Assembly (NCBI RefSeq): GCF_000167355.1 | Contig: NZ_AAEW02000010.1 | Location: 1 to 64,000 of the forward strand | Source of the DNA: Desulfuromonas acetoxidans DSM 684 | Lineage (GTDB): Bacteria > Desulfobacterota > Desulfuromonadia > Desulfuromonadales > Desulfuromonadaceae | Length of the DNA: 64,000 nt | Direction: 5' to 3' | Shown: one piece after another, positions 28,755 through 36,189 of the stretch | Numbering within the stretch: position 1 is the first letter of the stretch | Layout: every line of letters starts with the position of its first letter | Program-made: the position numbers and the translations under genes | The notes under the pieces: generated by a model | Databases searched by the model: none | The model's input: only the letters and a program-made list of their open reading frames with translations | What the model was told of the DNA's origin: nothing

Positions 28755-30512
28755 TTATGAATTGACAAATTTCTTATGATATTTAATTACCTTTGCAATA
28801 CGCAATAGTAATGGAATAAAACCATCGAAATTGATTTCCTTATGTTTGTCTTTGACGACTTTGAGTGAAAAAGTATTTTTACCATATTTTGTTGTGCTAT
28901 CGTATTCGTTGCTTGGTTCAAATTCCCTTCCATCAATTTTATAGCTTAGAGCTTTATCGTCAAATAAATTCTCCATCATACTATCATTACCATTATCACG
29001 AGGGGTTAAGATGAGATATAAGTTTGACACTATATGTATAAAATCAGAATTTCTGATACTGTTGTTCTTATTATCTTCTTCAATCTTTGGAAATATTATT
29101 TTCTGTGAAGAGAGCCAACCGATTAGTCCATTTGGGCCATTGTCGTTGTCAAGCACTAGTATGACAGGGTTTTGTGGTGTTTTTACGTTGTAATATTTTA
29201 GGCTTTTCTTATATCTCTGTGAGAAGAACTTTAAATAATTCCCACCACCATATAGGTCTAGAAGATAACGTGTTCTTTTTGTGTAATCAAAAAGACTGAC
29301 AGGCAGTTCTAACTGGTCATTGTCGTTTTTTGTCGGCTTTAGTTCATTGGAGGTGTTGGATTTGCTTTTTAACGCATATTTTATATAGATATTGTCTGTC
29401 TTTCCTTCAAATAAAAGTGTTGGTTTATTGTTAGCTATGAAATTCTTGTAGTAAAGGAAATCACTAAAAGTAGACTCTCTTCCATTTAGCTTTTCTCTGT
29501 GTGTATCAATGCCCCTATCTTTTAGAGAATATCTGTGATCTAGTGATTCTTTACAGTTGTAGTGGTTATATCTGTCAATTGAATCTATAAAATTAAGCTT
29601 TCCGTAAAGCTCATCTATTGTACCTTTTCTGAGATTTCCATTTTCATTTATTGTGAATTCTCCTGTCTTAAAGAGACTGTGACACATTGCTCGTGTTTCT
29701 CTCCAGTATTCTCTTTTAATGTTTATTTTTTTGTTTACAATTAGTCCTGTTACATCTTGACGTGAATCAGCGAACTGGAGTCTTGTCTTTTTGTGGTTAA
29801 TGTTAAATCCTGATCTTCTAATCTCTTCTTTTAGCTTTTTACTAAGGGTAACTTTTTTGTTTTCTATTGAAACAATTTTTTCTGAGAAATTTCTTTCTCT
29901 TGTTGAGAAAGTAATATCGTCAGCATATCTTGTGTAAACACTGCTGGATTTTTTTGCAAGCTGTGCAAGTCGAATATCTAGTGGATGGGTAATTAGGTTG
30001 GTGATTACAGGTGAACATGGACTTCCTTGCGGAAGAGTGTCGTTTAGACAAGCTATTTTTGCAATTATTGTTGCTATATTTTTATCTAGTTTAAAGTTGT
30101 TGTTTTTAAGAAAAAAACCTCTAACTCTTCCAAAATTAAAACTTCCGAAAAAATCTTCAAGATCAATATTTAATACATTTTTTTGTCTTACATGGAGCCG
30201 GGCATTTGTGATTATAGAGCGTTTTCGAACAAAGCCATGTGATAGTGTAGAAATTATTTCTTTTTCTTTGTTGATGTCGTCAATGCAGTCTAGAAGTAGA
30301 TTTGATAGTCGTGATTGAAGGTCTTTTAATTCTGCTGTTGGTGCATGAATCGTTCGGAATCCACCACTTCGTTTTGGGATTTGGAATTCCTCGTATTGGT
30401 CTTCTATTGGGGTGAGATATAAAGTGTTGGTTAAAAAAACGGTACTGACTTTTAATAACTTTGCAAAATCTTTTTTGTCTTTAGCGAGTCTGATTCTTTC
30501 AAGTTTAGTCAT
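28755..30512 (-). CDS. Retron reverse transcriptase fused to a TOPRIM domain (Ec67-like)
   Basis: A 585-residue protein. The first ~330 residues are a retron-type RT: NIDLEDFFGSF, LPQGSPCSPVITN, catalytic YADD (Tyr196, Asp198, Asp199) and the retron Y-region DVTGLIVN. The C-terminal ~225 residues carry a TOPRIM fold signature, LLFEGKTD with Glu369 and VLDNDNG with Asp455 and Asp457, as in topoisomerase/OLD-type nucleases. This fusion and length match the E. coli retron Ec67 (Eco2) protein as I remember it. Such retrons make msDNA and act as anti-phage abortive-infection systems, the fused domain being the effector. The matching msr-msd gene lies 31 bases upstream. The gene is much more AT-rich than its surroundings, in keeping with transfer. 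No standard ribosome site is visible. Confidence 0.92.
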   Translation of the reverse strand: MTKLERIRLAKDKKDFAKLLKVSTVFLTNTLYLTPIEDQYEEFQIPKRSGGFRTIHAPTAELKDLQSRLSNLLLDCIDDINKEKEIISTLSHGFVRKRSIITNARLHVRQKNVLNIDLEDFFGSFNFGRVRGFFLKNNNFKLDKNIATIIAKIACLNDTLPQGSPCSPVITNLITHPLDIRLAQLAKKSSSVYTRYADDITFSTRERNFSEKIVSIENKKVTLSKKLKEEIRRSGFNINHKKTRLQFADSRQDVTGLIVNKKINIKREYWRETRAMCHSLFKTGEFTINENGNLRKGTIDELYGKLNFIDSIDRYNHYNCKESLDHRYSLKDRGIDTHREKLNGRESTFSDFLYYKNFIANNKPTLLFEGKTDNIYIKYALKSKSNTSNELKPTKNDNDQLELPVSLFDYTKRTRYLLDLYGGGNYLKFFSQRYKKSLKYYNVKTPQNPVILVLDNDNGPNGLIGWLSSQKIIFPKIEEDNKNNSIRNSDFIHIVSNLYLILTPRDNGNDSMMENLFDDKALSYKIDGREFEPSNEYDSTTKYGKNTFSLKVVKDKHKEINFDGFIPLLLRIAKVIKYHKKFVNS

Positions 30513-30542
30513 TTATTGTCTTTGGAGAGAAGGGGGGAGGGT

Positions 30543-30672
30543 GCTTATGGGCACTCCTACGCATCTATTTTAGTCATGTGACCAGTAACATTGAAGGGCC
30601 GCTATCGGGCGAATGATGCGACACCATTTTTTCACTGATTGCAGAAACGCAATCCAAAATCTGCCCATAAGC
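30543..30672 (-). ncRNA. Retron msr-msd RNA gene
   Basis: Read on the minus strand, GCTTATGGGCA (a1, at 30662-30672) and TGCCCATAAGC (a2, at 30543-30553) are perfect inverted repeats that bracket about 108 bases directly upstream of the retron RT. After a1 comes a G suitable as branching base (GGCAGATTTT), then an msr hairpin GATTGC/GCAATC with a short loop followed by CAGTG. Further on CGCATC pairs with GATGCG across the msd part, and a2 is preceded by AGGAG. The order a1-msr-msd-a2-RT is that of known retrons, and several short blocks resemble what I recall of Ec67. The branching position and msDNA length are not proven. Confidence 0.85.
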
Positions 30673-30804
30673 GTCAATCAGGTTACTATTTCCGATCCTT
30701 GGTGTCAATCAATTGGGTTTAACTTCTGAGAAGAATTTATTTTAAGCTTTTCTTCTTTTTTTGAATCTCACCAAGTGACTCTCTCGACTATGCATAACCT
30801 TGGA

Positions 30805-30831
30805 ATAAAAAACTCCTGTAAAATAGGAGCT
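30805..30831 (-). terminator. Terminator beside the internal tRNA remnant
   Basis: On the minus strand CTCCT pairs with AGGAG around ATTTTAC and is followed by TTTTTTATT. It sits just downstream of the decayed tRNA 3' end at 30847-30864, copying the tRNA-then-terminator layout but with a different stem sequence. It would insulate the retron from transcription of the tRNA. Confidence 0.65.
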
Positions 30832-30846
30832 GTTTTGTATTTGGGG

Positions 30847-30864
30847 GGTGCCGAAGGCGAGACT
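30847..30864 (-). repeat. Third, decayed copy of the tRNA-Leu 3' end
   Basis: These 18 bases (GGTGCCGAAGGCGAGACT) repeat the acceptor and part of the T-arm of tRNA-Leu found at 31041-31058 and 28626-28643. The match ends after them and the CCA is altered. The copy suggests an older or nested insertion at the same tRNA, leaving a ~130-base GC-rich noncoding remnant (30865-30991) between it and the intact gene. Confidence 0.7.
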
Positions 30865-30991
30865 TGCCCACTTGGTCACCGCCGTCGTGGCGGTTCCTGC
30901 GTCGGCTTCTCTCCATTCGCTGACGCGCCATCCCTGGCCGCCATTCCGACATTAAGTCAGCGCTCACTGCGCTTCAAGTCTCAACGCATAG

Positions 30992-31065
30992 ACAATAAAA
31001 AACCCGATACAACTCAATGTATCGGGTTTTATCTTCATTTGGTGCCGAAGGCGAGACTCGAACTC
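30992..31065. repeat. Right copy of 74-bp direct repeat, inside tRNA-Leu
   Basis: Identical to 28577-28650. It covers the 3' 26 bases of the intact tRNA-Leu and the terminator after it. In a tRNA-targeted insertion this half is usually supplied by the incoming element, restoring the tRNA, while the original 3' end is pushed to the far side. Confidence 0.9.
30997..31031 (-). terminator. Terminator of tRNA-Leu (and of the gap-to-secG unit)
   Basis: The stem AAACCCGATACA/TGTATCGGGTTT with a CTCAA-type loop and a T-run on the minus strand lies 9 bases beyond the tRNA CCA end. It is an exact copy of the one in the left repeat. Confidence 0.85.
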
Positions 31066-31126
31066 GCACGACCAATTGGCCACCACCCCCTCAAGATGGC
31101 GTGTCTACCAGTTCCACCACTTCGGC
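31040..31126 (-). tRNA. tRNA-Leu (anticodon GAG)
   Basis: Read on the minus strand the gene starts GCCGAAG and ends CTTCGGC plus ACCA, a perfect acceptor stem with encoded CCA. The anticodon arm CCATC/GGTGG encloses the loop TTGAGGG, giving anticodon GAG for CUC and CUU codons. A long variable arm and the T-arm GCGAGTTCGAGTCTCGC fit the class II tRNA-Leu type; total 87 nt. It lies downstream of secG, the same arrangement as secG-leuU in E. coli, where leuU is also the GAG isoacceptor. Its 3' end is the integration site of the retron island. Confidence 0.96.
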
Positions 31127-31230
31127 GCTAACGAGGTTGTATTTATACTGATTTGACCGGGTTTTTGTCAATAGAGAATCCGGTCGATGAGCACTTTTTT
31201 TTTGCCGTGAAGTTGCGGCAGAAAAATTAT

Positions 31231-31530
31231 CTATTCAGCGCTCTGTTGTTGCTGGGTTTGTACCGGTTGAACCTGGTCCGGCATCAGGCTGTCAGAGCCG
31301 GGCTTGCCGTACAGATAAGCCAGAGACAAACTGGTCAGCATGAAAAGGCATGCTGCAAACGTGGTCATTTTGCTCATGAAGCTGCGGCCGCCGGAAGCGC
31401 CAAAAACGGTTTGACTGGCACCAGCACCGAAAGAAGCACCGGCTTCGGCCCCTTTACCAGCCTGAAGCAGAACGATTACGATAAGTGCAATGCACACCAG
31501 AACATGTACCGTCAGCAAAAAAGGAATCAT
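31231..31530 (-). CDS. secG: Preprotein translocase subunit SecG
   Basis: A 99-residue inner-membrane protein with two transmembrane helices (about 3-23 and 53-73) and the conserved loop LLQAGKGAEAGASFGAG between them. SecG assists SecYE and SecA during protein export. The Gln-rich tail (QTQQQQSAE) is unconserved. It follows tpiA on the minus strand and precedes tRNA-Leu. Confidence 0.93.
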   Translation of the reverse strand: MIPFLLTVHVLVCIALIVIVLLQAGKGAEAGASFGAGASQTVFGASGGRSFMSKMTTFAACLFMLTSLSLAYLYGKPGSDSLMPDQVQPVQTQQQQSAE

Positions 31531-31652
31531 GGTGAGCTTGATCTCCTGTTAGGGTCATTAGTCGGGTATCCATAATCAATAAGAATACCGGTTCGCGAAC
31601 AGCGAAGCACTCTAACACAACTTTGGCGTTACTGCCAAGGGGTGTTTTTATC

Positions 31653-32429
<777 letters not shown>

Positions 32430-32458
32430 TGAAACATTCTCCTGTGAGACTGGATGGT

Positions 32459-33649
32459 TTATTGATCGGTCAGCGCGGCGATGCCGGGCAGGGTTTTGCC
32501 TTCGAGAAATTCCAGTGATGCACCGCCACCAGTTGAGATGTGGGTCATCTGGTCGTTGAGACCGGCCTGGTTGACTGCCGCCACCGAGTCACCACCGCCG
32601 ATGATGGAGATGGCATCCGATTTTGCCAGCGCTTCGGCGACAGCAAAAGTGCCTTTGGCAAACGCCGGGAATTCAAACACGCCCATGGGGCCGTTCCAGA
32701 CCACGGTTGCGGCTTCAGTCATTTTAGCGGCATAGGCCTGGGCGGTTTGTGGACCGATATCGAGTCCCATCTCGTTAGTCGGGAACGCCTCGTTGGTATA
32801 GACGCTTGCCGCAGCCTCTTTATCAAACGCCTTGGCGGTAACATGATCAACGGGCAGCATTAGTTCAACGCCGTTCTTTTCGGCCTTGGCCATCAGTTCT
32901 CGAGCTAGGTCGAGCTGGTCGATTTCCACTAATGAGGTGCCGATTTCAACGCCTTGTGCTTTCAGGAAGGTGTAAGCCATGCCGCCGCCGATGAGCAGGG
33001 CGTTGACTTTGTCGAGCAGGGTGTCGATAACGGTGATTTTGTCGCTGACCTTGGCGCCGCCGATCACGGCAGCAAACGGACGCTTGGGGGCGTCGAGGGC
33101 TTGCCCCAGATATTCAAGTTCTTTGGCCATCAGGAAACCGGCCGCTGCCGGTTGCAGCAGGCGGGCAATCCCTTCCGTGGAAGCGTGTGCGCGATGAGCG
33201 GTGCCGAAGGCATCATTGACATAGATGTCGGCCAGTTCGGCCAGTTCGGCGCAAAATGCTGGGTCGTTCTTCTCCTCGCCGGGATAAAAGCGCATGTTTT
33301 CCAGCAGCAGCACATCGCCGTCGTTCATGGCCGCGATCTGTGCTTTGACCTCATCGCCGACACAGTCTTTGGCCATGGTGACCGGCTGATCGAGCAATTT
33401 GCTCAGATAGGGCGCCACCGGCGCCAGGCTGGATTCCGGTTTGAAGCTGCCTTTGGGGCGACCGAGATGAGAGGCGAGGATCAGCTTGCCGCCCTGTTCA
33501 ATAATATAGCGAATCGTAGGCAATGCAGCGACAATCCTGGTGTCATCGGTAATGGTTTGAGCGCTGTCGAGAGGAACGTTGAAGTCGACGCGGCAGAAAA
33601 CCCGCTTGCCTGTTAATTCAAGTGCGGTGACAGAAATTTTGTTGAGCAT
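32459..33649 (-). CDS. pgk: Phosphoglycerate kinase
   Basis: A 396-residue two-domain kinase transferring phosphate between 1,3-bisphosphoglycerate and ADP. Signatures include [13 protein letters not shown] near the N terminus, [18 protein letters not shown], the hinge region and the C-terminal GGGDSVAAV with [13 protein letters not shown]. The start at 33649 (MLNKIS) fits the family; a reading from 33742 adds 31 unrelated residues. AGGAG lies 11 bases upstream. A terminator hairpin in the gap-pgk interval may lower its expression relative to gap. Confidence 0.97.
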   Translation of the reverse strand: MLNKISVTALELTGKRVFCRVDFNVPLDSAQTITDDTRIVAALPTIRYIIEQGGKLILASHLGRPKGSFKPESSLAPVAPYLSKLLDQPVTMAKDCVGDEVKAQIAAMNDGDVLLLENMRFYPGEEKNDPAFCAELAELADIYVNDAFGTAHRAHASTEGIARLLQPAAAGFLMAKELEYLGQALDAPKRPFAAVIGGAKVSDKITVIDTLLDKVNALLIGGGMAYTFLKAQGVEIGTSLVEIDQLDLARELMAKAEKNGVELMLPVDHVTAKAFDKEAAASVYTNEAFPTNEMGLDIGPQTAQAYAAKMTEAATVVWNGPMGVFEFPAFAKGTFAVAEALAKSDAISIIGGGDSVAAVNQAGLNDQMTHISTGGGASLEFLEGKTLPGIAALTDQ

Positions 33650-33715
33650 GTGCCTGTGTTCTCCTGTTGCTTGTCGTGTGCTCCTCATCGGTGAGGAGGT
33701 GGTTGTCTTTTGATG

Positions 33716-33748
33716 TAAAAACAGGAGATGCCGCCATGGCATCTCCTG
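33716..33748 (-). terminator. Terminator/attenuator between gap and pgk
   Basis: On the minus strand AGGAGATGCC pairs perfectly with GGCATCTCCT around a short loop and is followed by TTTTTAC. A second hairpin, CTCCTCA/TGAGGAG (33681-33698), lies between it and pgk. Partial termination here would give more gap than pgk-tpiA message. Confidence 0.75.
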
Positions 33749-33768
33749 ATGGATTGACTGTGTTTTAT

Positions 33769-34770
33769 TTAACTGCGGGCGACATAACTGATCAGGTCAA
33801 CCACGCGTGCTGAATAGCCCCATTCGTTGTCATACCACAACAGAACTTTGACAAGGGTTTCGTCCATGACTGTGGTGGACAGGGAATCGAAGATGGCGGA
33901 TGCCGGATGACCGTTAAAGTCAATGGAGACCAGCGGCTCATCACAGTATTCGAGGACGCCTTTGAGCGGGCCGTCGGCGGCTTGGGCCATCAGGGCGTTG
34001 ATCGCTTCAACACTGGTGGGTTTTTCCGTTTCAATGACCAGGTCGATGAGGGAGACATTGGGGGTCGGTACCCGTACCGACAGGCCGGTCAGCTTGCCTT
34101 TAAGGCCCGGCAGGACCTGACCCACGGCTTTGGTGGCGCCGGTGGTGGTCGGGATCATTGACAGGGAGGCGGCGCGGGCACGACGTAAATCCTCATGAGG
34201 TAAATCGAGGATACGCTGATCATTGGTATAGGAGTGGATGGTGGTCATGCTGCCACGCTCAATACCGACTGAATCCAACAGCAGTTTGGCCACCGGGGCC
34301 AGGCAGTTGGTGGTGCAGGAGGCATTGGAGATGATGTCGTGCTGTGCCGGGTCGTACTGGTCAAAGTTAACGCCGCGAACAACCGTGACATCGGAATTTT
34401 TGCCCGGAGCACTGATCAGGACTTTCTTGGCACCGGCGGTGAGGTGCTTGGCGGCATCTTCCCGCTTGCGAAAACGTCCGGTGGACTCGACAACGATTTC
34501 TACGTCCATCTCCTGCCAGGGCAGATTTTCGGGATCGCGTTCGCAGGTGATTTTAATGGCCTGACCGTTGACGTAGAGTGTGTCACCCTCAGCCTTGACT
34601 TCGCCGGCGAAGGTGCCGTGAACCGAATCATATTTGAGCAGATGGGCCAAGGTGGGCGCATCTGTCAGATCGTTAATGGCGACGATGTTGAAATCCGGGT
34701 GTCCCTGAGCGATGCGCAGTACATTACGGCCGATGCGACCGAAGCCGTTGATGGCGACTTTTGTTGCCAT
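33769..34770 (-). CDS. gap: Glyceraldehyde-3-phosphate dehydrogenase, type I
   Basis: A 333-residue NAD-dependent enzyme. It has the Rossmann motif [13 protein letters not shown] at the N terminus, the catalytic Cys152 in [11 protein letters not shown], and the [16 protein letters not shown]-terminal signature. The start at 34770 follows GAAGGAGGGCTGACC; the longer reading from 34953 adds 61 residues foreign to the family. It is the first gene of the gap-pgk-tpiA-secG-tRNA series on the minus strand. Confidence 0.97.
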   Translation of the reverse strand: MATKVAINGFGRIGRNVLRIAQGHPDFNIVAINDLTDAPTLAHLLKYDSVHGTFAGEVKAEGDTLYVNGQAIKITCERDPENLPWQEMDVEIVVESTGRFRKREDAAKHLTAGAKKVLISAPGKNSDVTVVRGVNFDQYDPAQHDIISNASCTTNCLAPVAKLLLDSVGIERGSMTTIHSYTNDQRILDLPHEDLRRARAASLSMIPTTTGATKAVGQVLPGLKGKLTGLSVRVPTPNVSLIDLVIETEKPTSVEAINALMAQAADGPLKGVLEYCDEPLVSIDFNGHPASAIFDSLSTTVMDETLVKVLLWYDNEWGYSARVVDLISYVARS

Positions 34771-35234
34771 GGTCAGCCCTCCTTCAGATAAGATTAAATA
34801 AAAAAGACAGGATGGAACGTTTGTCCGCCAACGACGCAAATCATATAAAGGGGTTGGGGGTTCGTCAAGCGTTAAGCCTGAGAAAACAGGGAATTTCTTG
34901 TCATAAAATGAAATGCTCGTTCTGACGGGAATGGATTGCCGTGATCCCATCACGACGTAGCATAAGAAAACAGTGGCTTCTTTCTCCAGAGCCGGTGTAA
35001 AAAGCCCCGGCAGATACCTTGCCCTTTTATGGTAGCTGTGCTATTTAGAGCCTGACTGAACAATCCGCGAAAATGGTAGCGGTGGCGGCTGAAATAGCGA
35101 CGTTTTTTCCTTGCTGCTGACGCTGATTTCCGGTATACCCGAGAACGTTTTTGACGGGCCGTTCTAATTGTACGGTCTGACTTAACGAGAAAACCCGAAT
35201 GGTCGGTGGACCGGTTTCGGTTGGAGAGTCTGAC
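34771..35234. other. Divergent intergenic region between gap and the hydrolase gene
   Basis: About 460 bases that must contain the promoters for gap (leftward) and for the metallo-beta-lactamase gene (rightward). A 99-codon ORF on the minus strand (34950-35249) is Arg/Ser-rich, lacks a ribosome site and is not believed. No repeat, RNA or confident promoter was recognised. Confidence 0.4.
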
Positions 35235-36011
35235 GTGCGAATCTGTCAACTGGCCAGTGGCAGCAAGGGAAACTCACTGTATATAGAAAGTGAAAAGACC
35301 CGCATCTTGATTGATGCTGGTCTTTCTGCGTTACAGATCAGCTGTCGCCTCGAACAGATCGGTGTGGATGCTGACAGCCTTGATGCGGTGTTTGTGACTC
35401 ACGAGCATTCGGATCATTGCCGCGGTCTGGGTCCGTTGTCGCGCCGCCATAAACTGCCGATTTTTTTCCATCCCGACACCCATGCGGCCATTGTCAAGCT
35501 GGGCAAGGTGGAGGAGCGTTTTTTTGATATTGGCGAGACGGTGGTGTTTCAGGATGTTTTGATCCAACCGTTTCCCATCACTCACGATGCAGCAGCGCCG
35601 GTTGGCTTTGTCGTTGATACCTGTGACGGGAAAATCGGTGTGGCCACCGACATGGGCATCGCCACCCGTCTGGTGCAACAGAGCTTGCAGCAGTGCCGGG
35701 TTCTGGTGCTGGAGACCAACCATGATGAGGAGATGCTGCGTGATGGGCCTTATCCCTGGCCGTTGAAACAGCGCATTCGCAGTCACCATGGCCATCTTTC
35801 CAACGCTGATGGTGCCCAATTGTTACAGCAGGTGTTGTGGGATGGGTTGGATGCCGTGTTTCTGGCTCATTTAAGCGAGACCAATAACACGCCGCAACTG
35901 GCGCAACAGTCTGTTTCTCGGGTGCTTAGCGCACAGAATCACTGTCAACCGCAGATGATTACCGGCGCTCCCCATGTGGTGAGTTGTTGTTTTGACTCGA
36001 CAATGGTGTGA
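35235..36011 (+). CDS. Metallo-beta-lactamase fold hydrolase (YycJ/WalJ-like)
   Basis: A 258-residue cytoplasmic protein with the metallo-beta-lactamase signature THEHSDHCRG, an N-terminal QLASGSKGNSLYIES as in YycJ-like proteins, and later metal-binding positions TDMG, ETNHD and HLSETNN. YycJ members are exonuclease-like enzymes connected with mismatch repair or DNA processing in Gram-positives; the role in this group is unknown. A GTG at 35235 is preferred because GGAGAG precedes it; a reading from 35199 adds 12 unlikely residues. It is followed by a 178-base gap before purL and seems to be a single-gene unit. Confidence 0.82.
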   Translation: MRICQLASGSKGNSLYIESEKTRILIDAGLSALQISCRLEQIGVDADSLDAVFVTHEHSDHCRGLGPLSRRHKLPIFFHPDTHAAIVKLGKVEERFFDIGETVVFQDVLIQPFPITHDAAAPVGFVVDTCDGKIGVATDMGIATRLVQQSLQQCRVLVLETNHDEEMLRDGPYPWPLKQRIRSHHGHLSNADGAQLLQQVLWDGLDAVFLAHLSETNNTPQLAQQSVSRVLSAQNHCQPQMITGAPHVVSCCFDSTMV

Positions 36012-36189
36012 AAGTGAATAAAACGTGCTTTGTTCTGAAATCAGGCAAGGCACGTTGTTGTGTCAGGTTTTGTTGCCGTATTTTGATTTAAAAAGAGCTT
36101 TTTACAAAAAGTTCACTAGAGAAGATAAACACGTTTCCCGAGTCGGTTGACTGGGGAAGTCACTTCCTTTTTTCTGCCAAGGAGACTCT

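Noticed and set aside
34950-35249. 99-codon minus-strand ORF between gap and the hydrolase gene
   Set aside because: Arg/Ser-rich low-information sequence without a ribosome site, overlapping the real hydrolase start.
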